This document shows, piece by piece, positions 1-5,389 of a DNA stretch of 5,977 nucleotides. Source of the stretch: Chromatiales bacterium (lineage in GTDB: Bacteria; Pseudomonadota; Gammaproteobacteria; Chromatiales; Chromatiaceae). The DNA is taken from the NCBI GenBank assembly GCA_022360595.1, contig JAKSCN010000250.1:1-5977 (forward strand), written 5' to 3'. Below the pieces are notes generated by a model that was not told the DNA's origin, ran no database searches, and saw only the letters and a list, made by a program, of their open reading frames with translations. Made by a program: the position numbers and the translations under genes. Positions within the stretch are counted from its first letter, which is position 1; every line of letters starts with the position of its first letter.

Positions 1-479
1 ACACGTTGCTGTTGACCACCGGAGAGCTGCCCCGGGTCCTTCTTCGCCTGTTCGGGGCTCTTTACCTTCTCCACGTATTTCATGGCGGTCTCTTCCGCCT
101 CTTTACGCGGTTTCTTACGCACCCAAATAGGCGCCAGGGCGCAGTTCTCCAGTACCGTCAAATGCGGAAACAGATTGAAGTGCTGGAACACCATACCGAC
201 CTCTTTGCGGATTTGATCGATATGTTTGATATCGTCGGTCAGCTCAGTGCCATCAACGATGATTTGTCCCTGCTGATGCTCCTCCAAACGGTTGATGCAA
301 CGAATCATGGTTGACTTACCCGAACCAGACGGCCCGCAGATAACGATCCGCTCACCTTTGTGCACGGTCAGATTGATATCTTTCAACACATGAAACTGCC
401 CATACCACTTATGCACACCTTTCAGCTCGATCATCACATCATCAGAGACGACCATTCGTGGTGAATTGGATTCAGACAT
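1..479 (-). CDS. aapP: AapP, ATP-binding subunit of general L-amino-acid ABC transporter (partial, C-terminus outside window)
   Basis: This is the cytoplasmic ATPase that powers uptake through AapQ/AapM. The reading frame runs from ATG at 479 to the window edge without a stop (159 complete codons; the family is about 250 aa, so roughly the last 90 residues are missing). Visible motifs are Walker A GPSGSGKST at residues 49-57, the Q-loop glutamine in MVFQHF at residue 99, and the ABC signature LSGGQQQR from residue 152. Walker B and the H-loop lie beyond the edge. The sequence IELKGVHKWYGQFHVL is typical of polar amino-acid ATPases (GlnQ/YhdZ/AapP). The start is supported by GGAG seven nt upstream (487-490). 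It is the last visible gene of the operon, 24 nt after aapM. Near the edge, SPEQ and KDPGQLSGG differ from the IPEQ and KYPGQLSGG I recall for the family. AapP is preferred over GlnQ mainly from its neighbours. Confidence 0.95.
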   Translation of the reverse strand, partial: MSESNSPRMVVSDDVMIELKGVHKWYGQFHVLKDINLTVHKGERIVICGPSGSGKSTMIRCINRLEEHQQGQIIVDGTELTDDIKHIDQIRKEVGMVFQHFNLFPHLTVLENCALAPIWVRKKPRKEAEETAMKYVEKVKSPEQAKKDPGQLSGGQQQR

Positions 480-503
480 GCTTCTTCTCCAACAAATATT
501 CTG

Positions 504-1601
504 TCAGCGGGCATGGCCCGTGTGTAATTTTTTCTCTAGCGCCTGGCTATACCGGGACATGCCGAAACAGAAGACCCAGAAAACGGATGCAGCAAACACA
601 TAGCCCTCTATCGAGTAGCCGAGCCAGTTCGAATCGGTAAAGGCCAACTGCACAATACCCAGCAGATCAAACAGACCGATAATCAGCACCAGCGTGGTGT
701 CTTTGAACAGCGCAATGAAGGTATTCACAATACCGGGAATCACCAGCTTCAACGCCTGAGGCAGAATGATAAACCCCATGCTCTTCCAGTAACTCAAGCC
801 CAGCGCTTCCGCCGCCTCATACTGGCCCTTTGGAATGGCCTGCAGACCACCGCGTATCACCTCCGCCATATAAGCCGACTGGAATAGCGTGATACCAATC
901 ATAGCTCGCAGCAGCTTATCGAAGTGGGTGCCTGCCGGCAGAAAGAGCGGCAACATTACCGATGCCATAAACAGCACCGTAATCAACGGCACTCCACGCC
1001 AGAATTCGATAAAGACCACACACACCGATTTCACAATCGGCATATCGGAGCGTCGCCCCAGCGCCAGCACGATACCGATCGGCAGTGAAGCCACAATACC
1101 AACAATGGCAAGAATCAGGGTCAGCATCAAACCGCCCCACTTGGCGGTCTCCACCTCAACCAATCCAAAAATGCCACCACCGAACAGATAGAAGGCAATG
1201 ACTGGATAGCCAAACAGAATGAAGGCAACCACCAGGGACTTTTTCCGAAAGTGCTCGATGAACAGCGGAATCAACAGGGCGACAATCAAACCAAACGCCA
1301 GATTGACACGCCAATACTCAGTCTCCGGATAGAAGCCGTACATAAACTGATCAAACCGGACATTAACGAATACCCAGCAAGCGCCACCACTGGTACAAGC
1401 CTCACGGGATTGTCCGGTCCAATCCGCTTTAAGGAAGGCCCACTCAATCAACGGCGGAATGGTCAAAAAAATCAAATAAGCAGCAAACAGCGTCAGCCCC
1501 GTGTTAAGGGGTGATGAAAACAGATTGCCGCGCAGCCAGCCGACCACCCCAACACTGGATGATGGCGGAGGAAGATCGGGATGCGGTGTATGTGTACTCA
1601 T
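504..1601 (-). CDS. aapM: AapM, inner-membrane permease subunit of general L-amino-acid ABC transporter
   Basis: AapM is one half of the transmembrane channel and normally pairs with AapQ. The frame is complete at 365 aa, in the usual range for AapM, and ends in TGA. The N-terminus is a proline-rich cytoplasmic tail (residues 1-20), followed by about eight hydrophobic segments, roughly at 35-55, 100-116, 122-145, 155-182, 200-222, 232-250, 302-322 and 333-350. The HAAT/PAAT permease domain fills the C-terminal half, with the motif EFWRGVPLITVLFM at 199-212. The EAA loop that docks on the ATPase is at 262-281 (EAAEALGLSYWKSMGFIILP). A non-membrane stretch at about 55-98 contains two cysteines (C69, C75) and is probably periplasmic. 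The start ATG at 1601 has GGAGAGG nine nt upstream, lying inside the 3' end of aapQ with only 6 nt between the genes, so translation is probably coupled to aapQ. It appears intact although aapQ is not. Confidence 0.96.
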   Translation of the reverse strand: MSTHTPHPDLPPPSSSVGVVGWLRGNLFSSPLNTGLTLFAAYLIFLTIPPLIEWAFLKADWTGQSREACTSGGACWVFVNVRFDQFMYGFYPETEYWRVNLAFGLIVALLIPLFIEHFRKKSLVVAFILFGYPVIAFYLFGGGIFGLVEVETAKWGGLMLTLILAIVGIVASLPIGIVLALGRRSDMPIVKSVCVVFIEFWRGVPLITVLFMASVMLPLFLPAGTHFDKLLRAMIGITLFQSAYMAEVIRGGLQAIPKGQYEAAEALGLSYWKSMGFIILPQALKLVIPGIVNTFIALFKDTTLVLIIGLFDLLGIVQLAFTDSNWLGYSIEGYVFAASVFWVFCFGMSRYSQALEKKLHTGHAR

Positions 1602-1610
1602 AATGCGCTA

Positions 1611-1617
1611 CCTCTCC
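1611..1617 (-). promoter_or_regulatory. aapM ribosome binding site inside the end of aapQ
   Basis: GGAGAGG on the minus strand, nine nt before the aapM ATG. It lies within the last coding codons of aapQ, just before its TAG stop. Ribosomes finishing aapQ would normally pass over this site, which suggests translational coupling. Early termination inside aapQ could therefore reduce aapM expression; that is inference. Confidence 0.7.
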
Positions 1618-2183
1618 ACCAACTGCTTACGTTTGTTATACCAGTTCATGAACAGCGACACCGTTAAACTGATGAGCAGATAGACCGCCATCGTCATGGC
1701 GATCACCTCAACCGCCTGGCCGGTCTGGTTCAGTGTAGTGCCGGCAAAAACCGCCACCAGATCGGGATAACCGATAGCCGTAGCCAGTGAGGAATTCTTG
1801 GTGAGATTAAGATACTGACTGGTGAGCTGAGGAATAATCACCCGCATCGCCTGAGGAATGATCACCAGTCGCAGTGTTACGCTCGGACGTATACCCAACG
1901 AATAGGCCGCTTCTGTCTGTCCAAGATTGACCGCCAGGATACCTGAACGCACCGCCTCGGCGATAAACGCTCCGGTATAGATGGTCAAAGCCAGTAGGAG
2001 AGCCATCAGCTCAGGGATTATCGTCACGCCACCTTTGAAGTTGAAACCCTTCAGCTCAGGATAATCCCAAGAGAGGGGTGTCCCCATGAGCAAAAAAATC
2101 AAGCCCGGCACACCGATCAAAATAGCCAAAGAGGCGTAGACCGTATGGAACTGCTCACCGCTCCGCTCCTGACGCCGGCGCGC

Positions 2184-2186
2184 CTA
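2184..2186 (-). other. Second premature stop in aapQ (TAG, codon 205)
   Basis: The coding strand reads GTC AGA TAG GCG CGC CGG, that is VR-stop-ARRRQE. The context is the end of a hydrophobic segment followed by a basic cluster, where family members commonly have RWARRRQ. One G-to-A change from TGG (Trp) would produce it. It lies 30 codons after the first stop, in the same frame. Confidence 0.85.
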
Positions 2187-2273
2187 TCTGACGAGCAAAA
2201 TCACGGCCACAATTGCCACCGCCATCGCCAGTAGAACCACCCCAAAGCCGCTCTCGAATACCGGTCCGGGCAC

Positions 2274-2276
2274 TTA
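2274..2276 (-). other. First premature stop in aapQ (TAA, codon 175)
   Basis: The coding strand reads CGG GGG CTG TAA GTG CCC, that is NNRGL-stop-VP. AapQ proteins as I remember them have Tyr here (NNRGLYxPAP), so a TAT or TAC to TAA change at the third base explains it. A GTG follows directly, but a restart there would meet the second stop 29 codons later. Confidence 0.85.
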
Positions 2277-2832
2277 CAGCCCCCGGTTGTTGAGAAACAG
2301 CGTATCGTTCACATTGATACTTTGGCGTGGTCTTGGCAGCGGCTGCAACACCGCGTAATACCAAAAAAATATCTGCAACAGGAGAGGGATATTACGGAAG
2401 ATCTCAATATAGAGAGTAGCCACACGTGCTATCAGCCAGTTTCTTGAGAGTCTGGCGACCCCCATTAGAAAGCCGACAATAGTGGCCAACACAATTCCCA
2501 GCCCTGCGATCAACAGCGTATTGAGGAGACCAACGACAAAAGTGCGCCCATAGGTATGGGTTTCATTGTATTCGATCAGTGATTGCAGGATGCCGAAACC
2601 GGCTTCGTAGGAGAGAAAATCAAACCCGGTACTGATACCGCGTTGCTCAAGATTTTCGAGCGTATTCTGAAAAAGGTAGTATCCAATAGCAACGAGTCCA
2701 AAGACCAGCAGAGCCTGGAACACTATCGCCCGAAATGCGGGCCTTCGCCACAGCGCAGCCTTCGCCGCCGCTGCGTCTGTCTGTTGATTAGCCGCCATGA
2801 CGCTTCTACTCTATGTAAGAAATAACATACAG

Positions 2833-2869
2833 ACTAACTACAGATGCGACAAGCGCATCTGCAGTCAGT
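2833..2869 (-). promoter_or_regulatory. Long mRNA hairpin between aapJ and aapQ
   Basis: In the transcript this region folds into an uninterrupted 16-bp stem (arms 2854-2869 and 2833-2848) with a 5-nt loop at 2849-2853. Two of the pairs are G-U wobbles that exist only in the RNA of the minus strand, which fits a structure formed in the aap message. It starts 23 nt after the aapJ stop and ends 34 nt before the aapQ start. No T-run follows at once (CTGTATGTTATTTCTT), so full termination is unlikely. Such hairpins after binding-protein genes usually protect the upstream message or partly terminate, giving more binding protein than permease. Confidence 0.7.
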
Positions 2870-2892
2870 TCAACATAGATAGCGTATCGTTA

Positions 2893-3915
2893 TTAACGAA
2901 TCGGTGGCGCGTACTGGACACCACCAGCGTTCCAAAGCGCATTCAAACCACGGGAGATCTTCAGCGGACTGCCCATGCCCACATTACGCTCAAACATTTC
3001 AGAGTAGTTGCCAACCTGTTTAACGACGTTGTAAGCCCAATCGTCTTTCAGACCCAGCCCCTTACCTTTGATACCTTCCAAACCAATCAAACGGCGGATA
3101 TTAGGGTCTTTGGAGTTACTCTTCATCTTATCGATATTGGCGGAGGTGACACCCAGCTCTTCAGCATTTAGCTGCGCAAACAGTGACCAACGAACGATGT
3201 TGAACCACTCATCATCACCCTGCGCCACTACCGGGCCAAGAGGCTCTTTAGAGATCACCTCAGGCAGCACCATGGCGCTACCGGGGTTCTTCAACTGGAT
3301 ACGCAGCGCATAGAGCTGAGACTGATCAGAGGTCAGTGCGTCACAACGGCCCGCTTCAAACGCCTTTACTGTCTCATCCGATTTATCGAAAGTGATCGGG
3401 GTGTAGGACATTTTGTTGGCGCGGAAGTAGTCGGCAAGATTCAGCTCAGTAGTGGTGCCGGCCTGGATACAGAAGGATGCGCCATCCAACTCCAGGGCGC
3501 TCTTCACACCCAGATCCTTACTGACTAAAAAGCCCTGACCATCGTAATAGTTAGGGCTTGTAAAGTTGATACCGAGCGAAGTGTCACGGGTCAGCGTCCA
3601 GGTGGTGTTGCGCGCCAGCATATCCACTTCACCAGACTGCAGCGCGGTAAAACGCTCTTTGGCAGTCAAGGGACTGAATTTAACTTTGTTCGCATCACCA
3701 AATACCGCAGCGGCGACAGCGCGACAGGCGTCCACATCAATCCCAGTCCAGTTACCCTTATCGTCAGCGCTGGAGAAGCCAGGCAGGCCCGTACTTACAC
3801 CGCACTGTACAAAACCTTTAGCCTTCACCGCATCCACGCGGGCGCCGGCATAAGTGGTTGTTGAAACCGCCGCGGCCAACGCGACGGATGTTGCGATAAC
3901 ATGAAGCTTATTCAT
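2893..3915 (-). CDS. aapJ: AapJ, periplasmic general L-amino-acid-binding protein
   Basis: AapJ is the solute-binding protein that captures a broad range of L-amino acids in the periplasm and delivers them to AapQ/AapM. The product is 340 aa, the family's usual size, and ends in TAA. A Sec signal peptide is clear: MNK, hydrophobic core at 4-18, and a likely cleavage after TYA at residue 23. Family-3 solute-binding features follow: GFVQCGVSTGLPGFS (34-48), GIDVDACRAVAAAVFGD (58-74), EVDMLARNTTWTLTRD (96-111), the second-lobe GTTTELN (153-159) and RCDALTSDQSQLYALR (190-205). Cysteines 38, 64, 149 and 191 could form disulfides. The C-terminal SRGLNALWNAGGVQYAPPIR is typical of AapJ/YhdW. The ATG at 3915 is chosen because AGGGGAG lies nine nt upstream and the signal peptide begins there; the open frame extends to 4011 but would bury the signal peptide. 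It is first in the aap operon. Confidence 0.96.
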   Translation of the reverse strand: MNKLHVIATSVALAAAVSTTTYAGARVDAVKAKGFVQCGVSTGLPGFSSADDKGNWTGIDVDACRAVAAAVFGDANKVKFSPLTAKERFTALQSGEVDMLARNTTWTLTRDTSLGINFTSPNYYDGQGFLVSKDLGVKSALELDGASFCIQAGTTTELNLADYFRANKMSYTPITFDKSDETVKAFEAGRCDALTSDQSQLYALRIQLKNPGSAMVLPEVISKEPLGPVVAQGDDEWFNIVRWSLFAQLNAEELGVTSANIDKMKSNSKDPNIRRLIGLEGIKGKGLGLKDDWAYNVVKQVGNYSEMFERNVGMGSPLKISRGLNALWNAGGVQYAPPIR

Positions 3916-3924
3916 GGTTGCGAA

Positions 3925-3931
3925 CTCCCCT
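3925..3931 (-). promoter_or_regulatory. aapJ ribosome binding site
   Basis: AGGGGAG on the minus strand, nine nt before ATG at 3915. It decides the start in favour of the 340-residue protein that begins with the signal peptide, against the longer in-frame ATG at 4011. Confidence 0.8.
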
Positions 3932-4091
3932 TTTGAGATCTGTTTATAACGGGACAATAAAATCTGGTCGGATTTGCCATAGGTACAACTCTTACCCAGA
4001 TGATTGTTCATTGATGCCGCATAGATGGCATCCTGTTTGTTATTTTAGCCCCTAGCAGCACAAAGCGCTGGACGCCATGTTTTTTCAATCA

Positions 4092-4120
4092 CAAACGACT
4101 AGACTCTAGTCCGCAAACGA
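4092..4120. promoter_or_regulatory. Candidate operator: perfect palindrome flanked by direct repeats
   Basis: Positions 4097-4111 form a perfect 15-bp palindrome (GACTAGA, one central base, TCTAGTC). It is embraced by two copies of CAAACGA (4092-4098 and 4114-4120) whose starts are 22 nt apart, about two helical turns. The palindrome covers the -10 of the candidate aapJ promoter. Symmetry and placement suggest a dimeric regulator site; the regulator is unknown. Confidence 0.4.
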
Positions 4121-4131
4121 ACACGGTGCAA
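4103..4131 (-). promoter_or_regulatory. Candidate sigma70-like promoter for aapJ
   Basis: On the minus strand TTGCAC (4126-4131) and TAGAGT (4103-4108) are separated by exactly 17 nt. They match the -35 consensus at three of six bases and the -10 at four of six, so the score is modest. Transcription would begin near 4096, giving an aapJ leader of about 180 nt. The -10 lies inside a perfect palindrome, which would suit repression. A TAAAAT further downstream on the same strand is another -10 candidate, without a good -35. Confidence 0.3.
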
Positions 4132-4169
4132 GTTTCGGTAACAAATAGACAACATTTAGCCAGCGCTGC

Positions 4170-4185
4170 ATTAGCACCAGCTAAT
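4170..4185. repeat. Inverted repeat ATTAGC-N4-GCTAAT
   Basis: Perfect 6-bp arms with a 4-bp centre, upstream of the candidate aapJ promoter. The A+T-rich interrupted dyad resembles a LysR-type binding site in shape (T-N11-A), but no regulator gene is in the window. It may also be chance in an A+T-rich stretch. Confidence 0.35.
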
Positions 4186-4199
4186 TGATAACCCAATCA

Positions 4200-4217
4200 T
4201 GAGCAAGATCTGGCTCA
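4200..4217. repeat. Near-perfect 18-bp palindrome TGAGC...GCTCA
   Basis: TGAGC and GCTCA arms flank a centre containing AGATCT; eight of nine base pairs are symmetric (only 4205 against 4212 fails). It lies about 110 nt after the MBL gene stop. No T-run follows on the minus strand, so it does not look like an intrinsic terminator. It could be a protein-binding site for aap control. Confidence 0.35.
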
Positions 4218-4330
4218 AAATCGTGCCTATCAAAACACTTTAGGGCTTATACTCCTAATGTAAAATTTGGGTGGAATGATCAATGCCTCCCCTAAACTCA
4301 CAACATCAACTGACTCATTAACATCCATGA

Positions 4331-5278
4331 CTATTTAAACTGCTCCTCTTCCAATGAGAGATAAACGCCATAAGCGTTGCGCCGATGGGTGGCTTGAAAA
4401 GCGGGTAGATCAGAGAAGGCGGACCAATCGGTTGCCTCATAGGCTTCTGCAAACGGCATCATCTCCTCAACCGCCTCCGCCATTTTATCGCGCACATATT
4501 GTAGATAGTTCAGAGTGAGCGCCACAGCCTCCCGGGGCTTTTTAGCGGCAGGCCCGTGACCCGGCACCAGACCTTGCAGCTTCGCCTCGTTCAGCTCCCT
4601 CAGCGCGGACAACCAATGACCGGTATCAGCGTTACCGGTAAAAGGCACACGCCCTTCAAAAATCAAATCACCCGATAGCAGCACGCCGTCACTTTTCACC
4701 AGCAGGGCCAGATCACCATCTGAATGGGCAGCACCGAAAAACTTCACTGCCAACTCGATGCCGCCCAGGCTGAACTGGTAATCCTTATCCACCACCTGGT
4801 CTGGCGCCACTAATCGGGTCTGTTCATTCACCCAGGGAGAGAGTGATTCACGCCGCTCGGCCAAACGCTGTTGTGCATACTCAGAATGCAGATACTCTGC
4901 ATAACCGGCGGGCGCCACAATCTTGGCCCCCAGCTCTTTAAACACCTGGATACCGTAGATATGATCCGCATGATAGTGAGTGAGAATCACCTGCTTGATC
5001 GGCTGATCACTCACTTCACGCAACAGCGTCAGAAAACGCGCCGCCAACGAAGGCGAGCCCAAGGCATCGACAACAATAATGCCTTCCGGCGTTATCACGG
5101 CGGCCGCGTTCGAGATAAAACCCTGATTGTCGGTGGCGATACCCGGCACACCACGCACATAATAGACATGCTCGGAGACCTGCTTCAGCTTCATATCAAC
5201 CGTTACCGGTGGATAATCAGTCGCTATGCCGTCCAGTGAGATCAAAACCAGAACAAGTGCTGCTAGCCAACTCTTCAT
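4331..5278 (-). CDS. Periplasmic metallo-beta-lactamase-fold hydrolase (SoxH-like), substrate unknown
   Basis: This is a complete 315-residue secreted MBL-fold protein. A signal peptide occupies about residues 1-19 (MKSW, hydrophobic core, likely cleavage after GIA). The fold begins near LKQVSEHVYYVRG (31-43). Metal ligands are visible in order: THYHADH (H101, H103, D105, H106), H185 in GAAHSDGD, D204 in LSGD and H241 in VPGHG. This full set predicts a dinuclear zinc site. The helical C-terminal part (250-315) is charged and has no recognised domain. Similar proteins are annotated as SoxH or quinoprotein-relay MBL hydrolases in proteobacteria; I do not see sox or quinoprotein genes here, so a specific role is not assigned. 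The ATG at 5278 has GGAG seven nt upstream; a TTG at 5305 would add nine residues ahead of the signal peptide and is unlikely. Antibiotic resistance is not implied. Confidence 0.88.
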   Translation of the reverse strand: MKSWLAALVLVLISLDGIATDYPPVTVDMKLKQVSEHVYYVRGVPGIATDNQGFISNAAAVITPEGIIVVDALGSPSLAARFLTLLREVSDQPIKQVILTHYHADHIYGIQVFKELGAKIVAPAGYAEYLHSEYAQQRLAERRESLSPWVNEQTRLVAPDQVVDKDYQFSLGGIELAVKFFGAAHSDGDLALLVKSDGVLLSGDLIFEGRVPFTGNADTGHWLSALRELNEAKLQGLVPGHGPAAKKPREAVALTLNYLQYVRDKMAEAVEEMMPFAEAYEATDWSAFSDLPAFQATHRRNAYGVYLSLEEEQFK

Positions 5279-5285
5279 AATTATT

Positions 5286-5289
5286 CTCC
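5286..5289 (-). promoter_or_regulatory. Ribosome binding site of the MBL-fold hydrolase gene
   Basis: GGAG seven nt before ATG at 5278. It fixes the start at the signal peptide rather than at the upstream TTG at 5305. Confidence 0.65.
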
Positions 5290-5320
5290 AGCCGAAATCC
5301 GCCAACTGACCTCATTCTGG

Positions 5321-5348
5321 AAAATAGTGGGATAAAAGCCTATTCCAA
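5321..5348 (-). promoter_or_regulatory. Weak sigma70-like promoter candidate for the MBL-fold hydrolase gene
   Basis: TTGGAA (5343-5348) and TATTTT (5321-5326) on the minus strand are 16 nt apart, each matching the consensus at four of six bases. The site lies in the 111-nt gap after the DUF3530-like gene. The gene could instead be cotranscribed with its upstream neighbour; no terminator is evident in the gap. Confidence 0.25.
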
Positions 5349-5389
5349 CTCACCCCGGCGTTATTGGTGGTTTTCCTGAACCCTCGGCG

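Larger units (their letters stand above)
1608..2798 (-). pseudogene. aapQ: AapQ, permease subunit of general L-amino-acid ABC transporter, interrupted by two in-frame stop codons
   Basis: AapQ is the partner of AapM in the membrane channel. From ATG at 2798 to TAG at 1608 the frame spans 397 codons (396 aa), the expected full length, and reads as AapQ all the way. It contains a TAA at codon 175 and a TAG at codon 205. Residues 1-174 hold three hydrophobic segments (about 24-43, 87-114, 134-152) and end in FLNNRGL. After the first stop the same frame continues VPGPVFESGFG, and after the second ARRRQERSG, then SPL/SWDYPELKGFNF-type AapQ sequence. The EAA loop (EAAYSLGIRPSVTLRLVIIP) is at about 296-315, beyond both stops. 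No frameshift is needed to explain the product, so two point substitutions suffice. The 174-residue fragment lacks the ATPase contact and should not work alone. The start has only a weak Shine-Dalgarno (GAAG region). Alternatives are sequence error or readthrough. Confidence 0.9.
3916..4330. other. 415-nt non-coding region upstream of aapJ
   Basis: This gap separates the stop of the MBL-fold hydrolase gene from the aapJ start. I see no convincing gene on either strand. It holds the aapJ ribosome binding site, a weak sigma70-like promoter overlapping a 15-bp palindrome, and two more palindromes (4170-4185 and 4200-4217). It is more A+T rich than the coding parts. No GC-rich hairpin followed by a T-run was seen after the MBL gene, so its terminator, if any, is not obvious. 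The operon promoter for aapJQMP is expected here. Confidence 0.75.

Noticed and set aside
1608..2129. A separate small permease gene of 173 residues starting at TTG 2129
   Set aside because: It is the in-frame 3' half of aapQ, begins within a conserved segment and lacks a nearby ribosome binding site.
2184..2276. Reassigned stop codons (alternative genetic code)
   Set aside because: TAA ends aapJ, TAG ends aapQ, the MBL gene and the DUF3530-like gene, and TGA ends aapM, all at family-appropriate lengths.
2155..2364. 69-residue minus-strand open frame inside aapQ
   Set aside because: It is out of frame with the AapQ product and has no recognisable protein character; the real frame reads through with two stops, so frameshifts are not needed.
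2811..2832. Intrinsic terminator after the aapJ-aapQ hairpin
   Set aside because: The stem is not followed directly by a T-run, only by a mixed stretch with a short TATTTCTT, so complete termination is not supported.
2797..3313. Plus-strand open frames opposite aapJ (also 889-1191, 4871-5239 and 6-314 opposite other genes)
   Set aside because: They are antisense shadows of well-recognised genes, with no protein-family character.
2893..4011. Longer aapJ start at ATG 4011, adding 32 residues
   Set aside because: The extension would place a polar stretch before a clear signal peptide, and the strong ribosome binding site is at 3925-3931 for the ATG at 3915.
4200..4240. Sigma54 promoter (GGCAC...GC) on the minus strand
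   Set aside because: The GG and GC elements are one base off the invariant spacing and the -12 lacks TTGC.
4276..4338. 20-residue plus-strand open frame with GGTGGA before its ATG
   Set aside because: The Shine-Dalgarno-like bases touch the start codon, the peptide is featureless, and it runs into the end of the MBL gene on the other strand.
4331..5305. MBL-fold gene starting at TTG 5305
   Set aside because: The start is TTG and adds nine residues before the signal peptide; ATG at 5278 has a well-spaced GGAG.
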